From Papio anubis (lineage: Eukaryota; Chordata; Mammalia; Primates; Cercopithecidae), in NCBI RefSeq assembly GCF_008728515.1, contig NC_044978.1, forward strand, positions 142,895,787 through 142,959,786: 64,000 bases of DNA, in the 5' to 3' direction. Below, in pieces: positions 1 through 10,699 of this stretch. Both the position numbers and the translations under genes were made by a program. The notes under the pieces are model-generated. The model was not told the DNA's origin. It saw only the letters and a program-made list of their open reading frames with translations, and did not search any database. Numbering within the stretch: the first letter of the stretch is position 1; the number at the start of each line of letters is the position of its first letter.

Positions 1-1035
1 TGATTAAAAACAAATAACCTAGGAAATGTATCACAAATGCTAATAGGCTTTTGTATCCTGAAGAGATAAAAGAATAATTATTTTAAAACTGCAATCTAAA
101 AAAGAAATACATATGTAACTATGAGGTAGCTATATTAAATCCTCCTCTCATCTGATTAAAATTTTTCAGAAGTGCAAAAATAAGAAGGAAATTGCAAAAA
201 AAAAAAAAAAACATTAAGAATTTAAAGCATAAGAAAATGAAAATTGGAAATGTATCTGTTTCAAAATAATTGAAAGTACTAAGAAGGCAGATTCCTCATT
301 TTTCTAGGCTTGTAGTATATAATGCAACTATAATCAGATGAAGAAAATGATGTAGTCTTAATTTTCTAAATAGTGAAAGCATAAAGAATTAAAATGTTAT
401 ATTTAAATATAATGATATGGTAGTTCTCTAGTACCTAATATTAAATTTTTAAATTTAATTCAATGCAGTAAACAACAATCAAACCTCTGTTTTAGGTAAC
501 ATGAAAAGACTGAGAAAAAGTGAAAGATCCAGTTCCTTCATTTGAAGAGATCACAGGTTTAAACTGTATACAGATAAAATAATAAATCTGTCATAATTAA
601 ATGGTATAAATGTAACAATAAAATTACGCACAGTACAGCACGTGAGTGTGATGTATAGTTATCATTAAAATGTGACTATACTTCATAAAACAACTAAGAT
701 GTGGGTTATGTTAAAAAGAATAAATACAATCTTGAACAAAGAAGGAAAGATCTCTACAAATAAGGAAAGTAATATGTTCAAAGAAGCATAATTCTGAAAA
801 AGTTGAGTGCAGACAGAGATTATAGTATGACTAAAGATAGGAAACAAGATAGGGAGAAACGGTCTGGCCAAATAAGAGATCTGAAGGCAAGTCATGAATA
901 ATACCCTTCAGTGAGACATCAATAATATATTAAGAAATAGAGTTTCATTGCTGAGGAAAACAAAGAAACATTATAATACATCGCATAGTAAAATGACAAG
1001 ATTTGGTTATTTTAGAAAACTTATGCTAGAAGCAG
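1..1035. other. AT-rich sequence, nothing recognised
   Basis: No gene, RNA or clear repeat family is visible. The only local structure is a short A-run near 192-210. The single ORF here (about 70 codons, minus strand) has no recognisable motif and looks like chance. Confidence 0.5.
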
Positions 1036-1039
1036 CACA

Positions 1040-1450
1040 GAGCATCATAAAGAGTGAAACTGAAAGTGGGAACCTAGTTAGAAGGCTAGTGTCATAACTG
1101 GGAGAAAAATGAAAGGCAATATACGCCTTTAGAATTTTTTATTTAGAGGAGAAGGACAAGAGATGCTAAGGAGACAGAATGCAAGGACAAACTGCTTGTA
1201 GGGACTGATAGAAAAGGAAGCATATAGTTACTTCCTGATTTAGGATTGTGGTGCTTTTCACAAAGGTAAGGGACGAAATGAATTTTTAAAAGTCTGTATG
1301 GATGGGTGAGGGAGAGGATGAGATTTTTTTTTGAGACTATAATCTGTTTTAAATACCTTTAGGAAAGTCAAGTCAAGATTTGTTGAGAGAAATGAGCAGT
1401 TAAATATTCCAATCTGAAGTTCAATATATTGAACTGAATATATTCCAAGT
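1040..1450 (-). repeat. Possible antisense L2 fragment
   Basis: Stretches such as the one around 1230-1280 resemble the antisense strand of the L2 ORF region, where the ordinary phrase reads roughly 'gtggtgccattcac'. The match is weak and heavily diverged. It could also be unrelated AT-rich DNA. Confidence 0.3.
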
Positions 1451-1577
1451 GGTCAATATCTGAACATAAGGAAGACAAAATCAGTCATTCACAAAGAATG
1501 AGATGAGAACTAAGAACGAAACTTTGGGAAATAAGGACACTGAGAACAAAGAAAAAAGTAGCCACAGAGAGAGGAGA

Positions 1578-1602
1578 AAAAAACAAACAAACAAACAAAC
1601 AA
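1578..1602. repeat. (CAAA)n simple repeat
   Basis: An A-run is followed by about five consecutive CAAA units. It may be the tail of an unrecognised retroposed fragment. Confidence 0.85.
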
Positions 1603-1949
1603 AGTGCATAGTATACTGGCAGCTAGTGAAGAATTTCATTTTGAAACCTACAAATTACACAAAAGAGTGAAATGCTGCAGACCAAAAGTTAAAAAAGATA
1701 ACAGATATGTATTTTTTCATTGAATTCATCAGTAGAATGTAATTTTAGTGGACATTAGAAACCATAATGCAATGTGTTAAAGAGAATTTGATGTTCAGAA
1801 GCGAATTCCAGGAGAGCTGAAAACCTATACAAGAAGCTTGATTTGAAGGAAGAAAAATACAATAAGGATAAATTATAAAGATGAGATAAATAAAGTCAAT
1901 AAAAGAAGGCAAGTGAAAAGATAATGGGAAGGAATTAGAAAAAACAAAG

Positions 1950-2450
1950 AATGAGACCCACTTGCAACCACATGGATGGAACTGGAGATCATCAGGTTAA
2001 GTGAAATAAGCCAGGCACAAAAAGACATACATCACATGTTCTCACTTACTTGTGGAATCTCAAAGCCAAATCAATTGAACTCATGGACATAGAGAGTAGA
2101 CAGATGATTAGCAGAGGCTAGGAGAAATAGTGGAGGGCTGGGTAAAAGGTGGAAATCGTTAATAGTTATAAAAAATTAGAAACAATGAATAAGACTAACT
2201 ATTTGATGATAGCACACTGGGGTAACTATAGTCAATAATAACCTAATCGTATATTTAAAATAACTTAAAGAATGTAATTGGACTGTTTGTAACTCAAAAA
2301 ATAAATGCTCGAGGGGATGGATGCCCCATTTTCCATGATATGCTTACTTCATGTTGCATACATGTATCAAAATGTCTCATGTACCCCATAAATATATACA
2401 TTTACTATGTACCCATAAAAACATTTAAAAATAATAAAAAATTAAAAAGA
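1950..2450 (+). mobile_element. L1 3' end, older primate/mammalian type (L1MA/L1PB-like)
   Basis: The sequence runs through the end of L1 ORF2 (ACCACATGGATGGAACTGGAG), the 'acatgttctcactta' segment and a long 3' UTR that ends in ATGTACCCATAAAAACATTTAAAA. It is a 5'-truncated sense-strand insertion. The 3' UTR has the older 'ggatggatgccccatt' form, not the G-rich tract of young L1PA, so it predates the other sense L1s in the window. No convincing target-site duplication was found. Confidence 0.85.
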
Positions 2451-2454
2451 AATA

Positions 2455-3583
2455 AGGTAGAAATTTTGTGAGATGACGTTATAATATTATTACTATTAAT
2501 GATACTTATTAAAAGAGTTAGCTTAATAGAGGATTAGATCATGTTTTTCAACCGCAACCAGGATCAGAATAAAAAAACATATGTCAGTGGTAGGCAAGAA
2601 GCTGAGGGAATGTATGGCCTCTATTTTTTCTGTGAAGTAAGAATACTGAGAGTGAAGGAGTGCTGGAGTTTTGGCCTCCAGGCATCTCTAAAGAAGTGAA
2701 CTAGCCATTGTGCAAAATATGAAAGAAAGCAGATATAAAATCCTTCCTCATCAGGAATAAGGTTTTAGTAAAAGTTTCTAACAATACCTATGTGATGACC
2801 CTTATGAGCATTGTGTGATTTCCTCAAGATGTGCTCAGTAGCTCAGCTGTAGAAGACAAGAGAATGTGTTGTACCAGTGAGTTTTCCAGGTGAGTACAAG
2901 GGAAGAAAAAGGAAGCAATTGAAAATCCTCTCTTGTTATACATATCTTTTTCCTAAGGGATGTACACTTTAAAAGAGAAAATCCAAATCATTTATTTGCA
3001 ACCTGCTATGAGGTACTAATACATAATTTCTACTGAGAAGGCATCAGATAGAAGTCTTTGGAAAAGTGAAGGAGTGATCTGGACCCATTAAGGCAGATCC
3101 AGGTATCTGGTAGATGATGAAAGGCAGAGTCCCCTGGTGGTGGATGAATTGTGCCTTCAACCCAGGTCTGGAGTTGATTTGAGTCAGAATGCAGCCCCAT
3201 CTAAGCCCTTAAGCAAAATAGACATGAAAGGAGAACAAAAGAAGAGTAGTTAGCTTATTCAGAGCAATTATTAAGAACACATGTAGCTAGGCCAAGCCAA
3301 GATGAGAAAAATGAAGTTTCCAATAGTTACTTTGGCAGGAATGGGAGAAAGCATCATTGTATCCTTTTGGCCTATTCAGAGGCACAGAGCTCTTTTCACT
3401 TGTGCTGTCAATTGTTCTGCCAATGGATTTCACTTTGCCTTTTAAGACCATCTCCTTTTTGTTTTGTTTCTCCTCCAGCATATAAAACACTGTTATTTTT
3501 CTTCATCTTAACTTCAACTAGTACCAATATACTTATAATTCCTACAAATTCCAATCTTAATATCTTCAAGACTCGAGTTTTAA
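2455..3583. other. Unassigned unique sequence
   Basis: No gene or confident repeat was found. Short ORFs on both strands near 3287-3624 overlap each other and run into the following Alu, so they are treated as chance. Confidence 0.5.
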
Positions 3584-3596
3584 ATTTACTCTACCT

Positions 3597-3890
3597 GGCC
3601 GGGTGTGGTGGCTCACTCCTGTAATTCCAGCACTTAGGGAAGCCAAGGCGAGTGGATCACGTGGTCAGGAGTTCAAGACCAGCCTGGTCAATACAGTGAA
3701 ACCCTGTCTCTACTAAAAATACAAAAATTAGCTGGGCATGGTGGTGGGCATCTGTAATCCCAGCTACTCAGAGGCTGAGGCAGAAGAATCACTTGAATCA
3801 AGGACATGGAGGTTGCAGTGAGCCAATATTGTACCACTGCACTCCAGCCTGGGCGACAGAGTGAAACTACATCTCAAAAACAATAAAAAT
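3597..3890 (+). mobile_element. Alu element (AluS-like)
   Basis: A full dimeric Alu from GGCCGGGTGTGGTGGCTCA to the A-rich tail. It is flanked by a 12-bp direct repeat, ATTTACTCTACC, at 3584-3595 and 3897-3908, which is the target-site duplication expected of L1-mediated retroposition. Scattered substitutions suggest an AluS-age copy. Confidence 0.95.
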
Positions 3891-3984
3891 AAATATATTT
3901 ACTCTACCGGAGTATTGACTGTATTTACTCAAACTCAGAATGTCTTAACTGAATATATGTTCTCAAATGTGTCCCTTCTCCTGT

Positions 3985-4315
3985 TTTCTTATCTTATGGT
4001 ACATAGAAATGCATCACTATCCATCTAGTCATTCAAACTTGAAGCCTGGAAGTCCTAATTTCTACTTCTTTTTCTCTCCCAATTTCCAATTGACGAGAAA
4101 CTATCCATCTCTTATTTCCATTACTACTTCTATAGCCCACTTGCCACTACAGAGGGAGGCATTAATAATTGCCCAGGGCCTCTATTCTTTCCTCCATTCC
4201 TTCTATCCCAACACGCAAAACAGATAATTCTAAGTGTTTAGTAGCTCACAATGCCCAGAATAAGAAATTTGAAAATTCTTTAGCATGGTCCTTCACGATT
4301 CACTCCCTAGCACTT
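3985..4315 (+). repeat. L2 (sense) fragment
   Basis: The order of phrases follows the L2 ORF: 'gaagcctggaagtcctaatt', then a CT-rich stretch, then 'tttagcatggtccttca'. It is strongly diverged and is an old LINE fossil. The two overlapping plus-strand ORFs of 65-86 codons in this segment are not credible genes. Confidence 0.45.
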
Positions 4316-4369
4316 TTCAAGATTTTTTACCAGATTATTGAACAAAACATTACTGGTTTTGCCTGAAGC

Positions 4370-4452
4370 GAGAACAAAACAGATGCAAAGAACAAAACAG
4401 GCAAAAATTCCTGTATTCATAGAGTTTACATTCTAATGGCAGAGGGAAGAAA
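4370..4452 (-). repeat. L2/MIR-type 3' end fragment (antisense)
   Basis: The stretch 'acaaaacaggcaaaaattcc' followed by 'agagtttacattctaatgg' is the familiar antisense 3' portion of L2-like elements. It is short and diverged. Confidence 0.4.
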
Positions 4453-4472
4453 GGTATTAAATAATAATAATA

Positions 4473-4772
4473 GACTGGGCACAGCAGCTCATGCCTGTAA
4501 TTCCAATACTTTGGGAGGCCGAGGGGGGTGGATCACCTTAGGTTAGGAGTTCCAGACCAGCCTGGCCAACATGGTGAAACCTCGTGTCTACTAAAGATAC
4601 CAAAAATTAGCTGGGCATGGTGGAACACACCTGTAATCCCAGCTACTAGGGAGGCTGAGGCAGGAGAATCACTTGAACCTGGGGGGTGGAGGCTGCAGTA
4701 AGCCGAGATTGTACCACTGAACTCTAGCCTGGGTGACAGAGTGAGACTCTGTCTTTAAAAAAAAAAAAAAAA
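4473..4772 (+). mobile_element. Alu element (AluS-like)
   Basis: Complete left and right arms joined by the middle A-rich linker, and a 3' A-run at 4756-4772. The insertion lies next to an AAT-rich run, so the target duplication is ambiguous. Confidence 0.95.
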
Positions 4773-4924
4773 TTAATATTAGCAATAATTGCTGTGCAGA
4801 ACAGTGTGCAAGTTTAGGGGAACTTGAGTCTAAGTTACAGAAGAGACTGCAATTTTAATAGTGTGGTCAGACATAGTATCAGCAATGATTTTTGTAAGGA
4901 CTGGAAGTACATGTAAATTCTAAC

Positions 4925-5120
4925 TCATACTTTCCCTTATCTTCCACTATTTTTTCACAGTCCCTCTCATCTTCCTCTATGTGGACATTACTTATTATGA
5001 TTATCTCCCCCACAACTAAATGAGAAGCTTCACAAAATCTGCATATTTCTCTTGGTCATTGATTCCTAGTTCTGAGAATAATGTCCAACACATAGTAGTG
5101 TCTGAATAAATATTTGAAGA
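4925..5120 (+). repeat. L2 3' end (sense)
   Basis: The segment reads through the L2 3' UTR pattern ('aactaaatgagaagcttca', 'gtccaacacatagtagtgtc', 'tgaataaatatttgaaga'), which corresponds to the usual CTCAATAAATGTTTGTTGAA ending. Confidence 0.6.
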
Positions 5121-5600
5121 CCGTATGTATCTCATTAAATGGAACTTCAGCCACAGTTGAAATCTTTCCAGGCAATACCCAGACTTACATATTGTGACAT
5201 AAAAGCTTGCCATATAATCTGTTGTGAAAAAAATTAAAACATATTCTTGGCTCCGTATATCAGAGTCTCACAAGTTAACACCAATGTGGAAAGCCTAAAG
5301 CAACAGCAGCTGGAATAACATATGCATCTTTGCTCTCTGCGGTTCAGAAGAATAGAAACACTACAGAAGCAGAAATGAGAGCAACAAAAATTGCACAAAT
5401 ATCCTGGCAGCATAACTTTCTTTAGTTTATAATGAGCACTTGAATCATGGCTATCATTCTAAATATCAGAGATCTGAACATTTAATTTTCTGAAGTGATT
5501 CTAATTGGCTTGAATGTTAAAACAATTTCAAGACTAAATATCTGAGTTCCATGTAAGTCTTCATAGGCATATTTCTGAAATACCTTTTCCCCTTTTAGTG
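5121..5600. other. Unassigned unique sequence
   Basis: Nothing recognised. The minus-strand ORF at 5016-5213 overlaps the L2 end and has no motif. Confidence 0.5.
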
Positions 5601-5609
5601 ATATTTAAG

Positions 5610-5805
5610 CTACTTGCTGCCAATTGCATGCTAGACATATTTCATATGTAATCTTCATGAAATTCCTGCAAGGTACATATGCTTATTTCTATTTTGAAAA
5701 AAAAGGGGAGAAAAGATAAACAACTTGCCTCTAATTACATAGTAAATGGTATAGTGGGGTTTTGAAGCCGCATCTGCCAACATTCAAAACTCATGCTTTT
5801 AGTCA
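5610..5805 (+). repeat. MIR element
   Basis: The sequence follows the MIR core in order: 'atgtaatcttcatgaaatt', 'caaggtacatatgcttattt', 'acaacttgcctctaattaca', and a 3' part ending in 'actcatgcttttagtcatta'. It is a typically diverged ancient tRNA-derived SINE. Confidence 0.7.
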
Positions 5806-6043
5806 TTATTTTACATATTTACTTTCAAATTGCAAAAGGAAAAGCAGCATATGAAAATTATTTATTATATAGGATTGCTTCCTGAGTAGTTTTTTTAAAT
5901 GTAGAAAGTAATGCGATTGTGTTTAAAAGAGAGAAGAAATTGGCTTCTTTCTTTAAATGCTATGATTTTCCAAAAATTAAGAGCAATTTACCTTCTTTAT
6001 AACAAATTGGAAGAAACTGTAAATTTAAATGTTAGAAACTCTA

Positions 6044-6357
6044 GATTTTTAAATTTATTTTATTTTATTGAGATGAGGTTTCACTCTTGTTGCCCAGGCT
6101 AGAATGCAATGGTACATTCTCTACTCACTGCAATCACCTCCTTTTGGGTTCAAGCGATTCTCCTGCCTCAGTCTCCCAAGTAGGTGGGATTACAGGCACC
6201 TGCCACCACGACTGTCTAATTTTTTGTATTGTTTTTTTGTAGAGACAAGGTTTCACCATTTTGGCCTGGCTGGTCTCCAACTCCTGACCTCAAGTGATCC
6301 TCCCACTTTGGCCTCCCAAAGTGCTGGGATTACAGGTGTGAGCCACCATGCCTGGCT
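6044..6357 (-). mobile_element. Alu element (antisense, AluS-like)
   Basis: A full-length Alu on the minus strand. It starts with a T-rich tail, passes through 'tgttgcccaggctagaatgc', and ends with 'agccaccatgcctggct'. The 85-codon plus-strand ORF across it is the usual antisense-Alu peptide and not a gene. Confidence 0.95.
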
Positions 6358-6359
6358 TT

Positions 6360-8590
6360 GATTTCTTTTTACTTTGTTTTATTTTATAATAAAAGAATTC
6401 ATGCTAATTATAAAACAATGGTAAATTTTTTAAATGAAAAAGTAAAATTATCAAACATAACACCATCTAGAGACAACTACTATCACTATTTGGTGGGAAA
6501 TGCCTCCATATCTTTCTCTGTCTGTGCACAAATATATCCACATAGACACCTTTGTAAATATAACTGTATATCTGGACTTTTAAAATGAAAGTTGTATTTG
6601 TTTAATTTCTCTTTCATTTGTCATATTCATGCACATAAAATGGTTAACAGGGAAAAGTTTAGAAATTCTGTTCTTGAAATGATTTTTCCCTAAAGATTTT
6701 ATTTTCCCCTTGATGAGTGCCACAGTCACTTTTCCAAATTGTTTCCTTTCATATGAGGAAAAGCTCATAAAGAGGCTGGTCAGAGAAGGCAAAAGTCCTC
6801 AGCTGTGACTTCTATTGAATACCAAATGCTCCTGAATGTATCAGTGATGGGATCCAACTTGGCACGGGTAAACTGGCTCATGTCAAGGATAATGTGTTGC
6901 ACACTTGCTAACACAGTGGTCAATAGGAGGGGTTAAAATTAAAAAAAATATATCGTATGGTTGACTGAGAAAAAGTTGAACTTTTATTAATTGCATTCAT
7001 CCACACACAGGGAGTGTAATAATTTGGCTTTTGGCTATTTACAGGCAATTATATATTGACTGATCTTATCAAGGCTTCTTAATGGAGAATTCGGACTACT
7101 TTCTAGTTAATGTTTATTTCTGTGTTTTAACCTAATTTAGAAGAACAATTTTAATAAATAAATCTGCATGAGCACGTCACATGTTTTTACTTTGTAAACT
7201 TTTGGATCAGTTCTCTCTTTCTAACACTTATCTCGGTTATATGATCACGCTACAAATAGAAAGAAAAAGATTTTTTCCACTCTGAAGACTGATATGCTCA
7301 TAAATGTTTAACACTTGATTCTTAGAGGGAAAATAAGCCTGGTTTGTAGCATTTGCCAATTTTCTTATTGTAAATACTACCACCATGGCACATTTCAAGG
7401 TATAAAGTGATGTCACTTAAGACAAAAAATGGAAAGAGATGCACAGCAATATATGGTTATAAAGTATTTCCACCATGCAGAAATATTAGACCGTTCACAA
7501 CCTCAAAATCAGAGATGTAATCCAATGATTCGGAAGTAATGAATTCTGAATGTTCATTATATTTTTTGTAGTAGAATTCATTTAATTTTAAGTTTATACA
7601 ATTTAATAGTTTAATAATGTCTCTCATCTTTCCTGAAAGTTCAGCGACTTGATTGTGTGAGCTGGTAGGGACCTGCTTCACTGCTCCACTGTATTCTGTT
7701 TGCAGCTTCCCCCAAGATCTTGGTTTTATAACAAATCAATTCAAATCTACTTACTGGATTACTATGATATGCTAAGTGCTGTGTGGAATACTGCAACCAT
7801 TAGGCTGAGTGTAAATTCGGGAAAATCAGAAGACACAGAAGAGTAACTCAATTGTTCTCTATAATCTACTTTGTATTGCTAAAAGCACTACAGAGTTGTT
7901 TAAAATTTTTCTCTTAAAATTATTGCTCTATTTTCTTAGTGATTTATTTCCCAAATCCTAGTTTTGAAATAATAAAAAGTTGTCTAAACTCAACCTTGTC
8001 TCTAGAACAAAATTATCAAATACTTTTGTTTCTGTACTGATTTATTACTGGAGAATTCATACATTTCACTGATGTTTATAATATGTGATATTTCTCTTTA
8101 AATTATATTTTATAATCACATCTTTGCCATACTTTTAAATAAAAATAAATAAAGGTAATAGTTTGTATCGAGGCCAGTCCTAGGACCAAAAACATTAATA
8201 TCAAAATCATGGTTAGTAATTAATGAGTAATTAAATTAACAACATGAAGTCATCATGGAAAAGAAACGATGTTCAGTACACCACATTTATTAAAATAGCA
8301 AAGTGAATAAAACACTTGTAAGCATATTCATCAGAAAGCATTGTAACTAAAATATCTTAATTACTACATTGGCAGCCTTTGTGAGTCCCAATATATTTGG
8401 TAACTATTTCATACACACTATGTGATACTTTATAAATATGTGAAACGAGAAACATGCAATATTGTGATCTGCTTGACTCTCTTTCCCACAGAGATACTTC
8501 TTTAACAAATAAAGCAGTAAGCAACTGCTAGGTATCAGACTCTGGGCTGACTTCTGTGAATCAAAAATCTCCTTTATCAAGGGAAGGGCC
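6360..8590. other. Long unassigned stretch
   Basis: AT-rich unique sequence with only short ORFs, such as a minus-strand 74-codon frame at 7457-7681 with no recognised domain. I see no splice-site pair, CpG island or promoter that would support a gene. Confidence 0.5.
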
Positions 8591-8592
8591 TT

Positions 8593-8641
8593 GATCCCCA
8601 CTTGTAAGGGATCCCCACTTTAGGCCACATGATCCCCACTT
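8593..8641 (+). repeat. Triplicated 11-bp motif GATCCCCACTT
   Basis: Three copies begin at 8593, 8610 and 8631 with 17- and 21-bp spacing. Two of them extend to GATCCCCACTTGTA. It is probably slippage or local duplication. Confidence 0.7.
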
Positions 8642-8954
8642 GTAGGTTCAACTCAAGGCATACTTTGAAGCCAATTCTGCTCCACCAAGGAAGACAACGT
8701 TTTCGGGACCAGCAGACAATCAGAGATTTAGCATGATTCTCTTGTGTTCTCACAACCAGATGCAGAACTGGGACTTCTGCATTCCTACTCTGCCTCAATT
8801 CCTGCCATGTATCCCTCTTCCGGTGGTCTCTGTCTTCTCTCTTAAGTCTGAATCTTGTCATGATTTTCGGTTTGGTAACTTTTGTTACTTCAGGTCTGAT
8901 TTTCTCTCTAACAAGTCCTTACTGCTCTTGGTAGCCTGATTATCAGAACTTTTT

Positions 8955-9065
8955 TCTATCCATTCATTTAATATTTACTTAGTATCTTCAGTGCCAAGCA
9001 TTCTTCTAAACACTAATTGCATATTAGTGAGTAAAATAAACTATAATATTTACCTCCTTCAGGTC
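8955..9065 (-). repeat. L2-type 3' end (antisense)
   Basis: The order 'ccattcatttaatatttact', 'gtgccaagcattcttctaaa', 'gtgagtaaaataaac' matches the antisense L2 3' terminus (usual form: ttcattcaacaaatatttat, then tgccaggcactgttct). It is diverged. Confidence 0.55.
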
Positions 9066-9779
9066 AGGCTTTTTCCCTTTGCAGCCAAGATTGCTTAACA
9101 ATAAGTATTATTGTAGGTTAAGTAGAAATTGTAATAGTACTTGTACACACATATACATAATAACTAGGAAATCTTTGTATTGCTTATTCCATATTCAATT
9201 ATATATTGATTCATAGTGATTTTAAAGAGATTGGGTTCACATATAGAAGAATGCTACCAGGTTGATAGACACTAATTTCATATTTATTAAACTTAAATTC
9301 AGTCTTTCATTTTATTCAGCACTAATGTGTTAATAGAATCATTAGTTTGATAGTCATTTTGACAATATGACCAGCAATAGCATACATTTTGGAATTTTTG
9401 CCACTGACTGTATTTGATCACATTAAGATAAAGAATTCTTTAGGAAAATTTTAAGAACCTCTACTAACCTCGTATAAAATAAATGATGTCTAATTTTCTT
9501 CAGCTGAATGTAGCATATGCTCTAGGTCATTGATTAGCAACCTGGCTAAAACCATGTATCAAATCTGATACTTGGCATGCTTTGGTATGGACCTTAAATT
9601 AATAATTGTTTTCATATTTTTATAAATTGTTAACAAAATTCAAAGAAGAATATATGATTGAGACCACATATAGCCTGCAAAACCTAGGTATTTACTCTCT
9701 AGTCCTTTAAAAAAATAAAAGTTTGCTGACTTCTAACAGAAACTTTGAAAAATACTTACTCAACAATTCAGATATCTTA
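9066..9779. other. Unassigned unique sequence
   Basis: AT-rich. No recognisable family and no ORF of interest. Confidence 0.5.
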
Positions 9780-9781
9780 TA

Positions 9782-10218
9782 CAGTTGACCCTTAAACAAT
9801 GTGGGGAGTTAGGGGTGCTGGGCACTCTGCAGTTGAAAATCCATGTACAACTTTTGATTACCCAAAAATTTAACTACTAATTGCCTGCAGTTCGCCAAAA
9901 GTGTTACTGGTAACACAAGTTTATTAACACTTATTTTTTATGTTATATGTATTATGTACTGTATTCTTACAATAATGAAAGCTAGAGAAAAGAACATGTT
10001 ATTAAGAAAATCATAAGATAGTAAAATATATTTATTATTTATTAAGTGAAAGAGAATCATCACAAAGGTCTTCATCTTTATCATATTCACATTGAGTAGG
10101 CTGAGGAGAAAGAGGAAGAGAAATGATTGGCCTTGCTCTCACGAGTGGCAGAGATGAAATAAAATTCACATATAAGTGGACCCATGCTATTCAAACCCAT
10201 GGTGTTCAGGATCAGTTG
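9782..10218. mobile_element. Tigger2/MER2-type DNA transposon, nonautonomous, complete
   Basis: The left end CAGTTGACCCTTAAACAATG and the right end ...CCATGGTGTTCAGGATCAGTTG are diverged terminal inverted repeats of the mariner/Tc1-type pogo (Tigger) class. TA dinucleotides flank both ends (9780-9781 and 10219-10220), the target duplication of this superfamily. At 437 bp it is far too short for a transposase and carries none. Internal sequence ('aatgaaagctagagaaaaga') fits the MER2/Tigger2 deletion derivatives. This class was mobilised in trans by an autonomous Tigger and is extinct in primates. Confidence 0.85.
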
Positions 10219-10272
10219 TATTAGTGTGTGTCTGACATTAACAAATGCAGATTTATTAAAAATAGAAAAACA

Positions 10273-10552
10273 CAACAGGCATGGTGGCTCACTAACTAAT
10301 TCCCACATTTTGGGAGGCTGAAATGGGTGCATCACTTGAGGCCAGGAGTTTGAGACCAGCCTGGCCAACGCGGTGAAACCCCATCTCTAGTAAAAATACA
10401 CAAATTAGGCAAGTGTGGTGGTGCACACCTGTAATCCCAGCTACTTTGGAGGCTGAGGCATGAGAATCGCTTAAACCCTGGAGAGGGAGGTTGTAGTGAC
10501 TAGAGATCGTACCACTGCATTCTAGCCTGAGTGACAGAGTGAGAGAGCAAGA
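10273..10552 (+). mobile_element. Alu element (old, diverged 5' end)
   Basis: The Alu arms are recognisable from 'aggcatggtggctcac' to 'gtgacagagtgagagagcaa'. The first 60 bases are substituted and the 3' tail is replaced by the purine microsatellite that follows. Several overlapping minus-strand frames across it, up to 144 codons, are antisense Alu plus microsatellite and not a gene. Confidence 0.9.
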
Positions 10553-10692
10553 TGAGGAAGGAAGGAAATGGGAGGAGGAGAAAGGAAGAAGGAAGGAAGA
10601 TAAAGGACAAAACAAGAAAACAGGCGGGCAGGCAGGCAGGCAGGGCGGCGGCAGGGGCAGGCTGGGGTGGCTGGGCAGGCATTGCTGGTGGC
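10553..10692. repeat. Compound GGAA/GGCA microsatellite
   Basis: AGGAAGGAA and GGAGGA units at 10553-10620 give way to GGCA units at 10622-10645 and then GC-rich GGC/GGCA variants. It grew from the Alu tail. It is locally GC-rich in an otherwise AT-rich region. Confidence 0.85.
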
Positions 10693-10699
10693 ATAAAAG

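Noticed and set aside
2100..2450. Possible separate unique gene fragment after the 'acatgttctcactta' motif
   Set aside because: The sequence is continuous with an older L1 3' UTR, ending in the expected ATGTACCC...AAAA.
6104..6361. 85-codon plus-strand ORF
   Set aside because: It is the standard translation of an antisense Alu, also seen at 34170-34421, 40280-40663, 42392-42679, 52058-52366 and 62346-62675.
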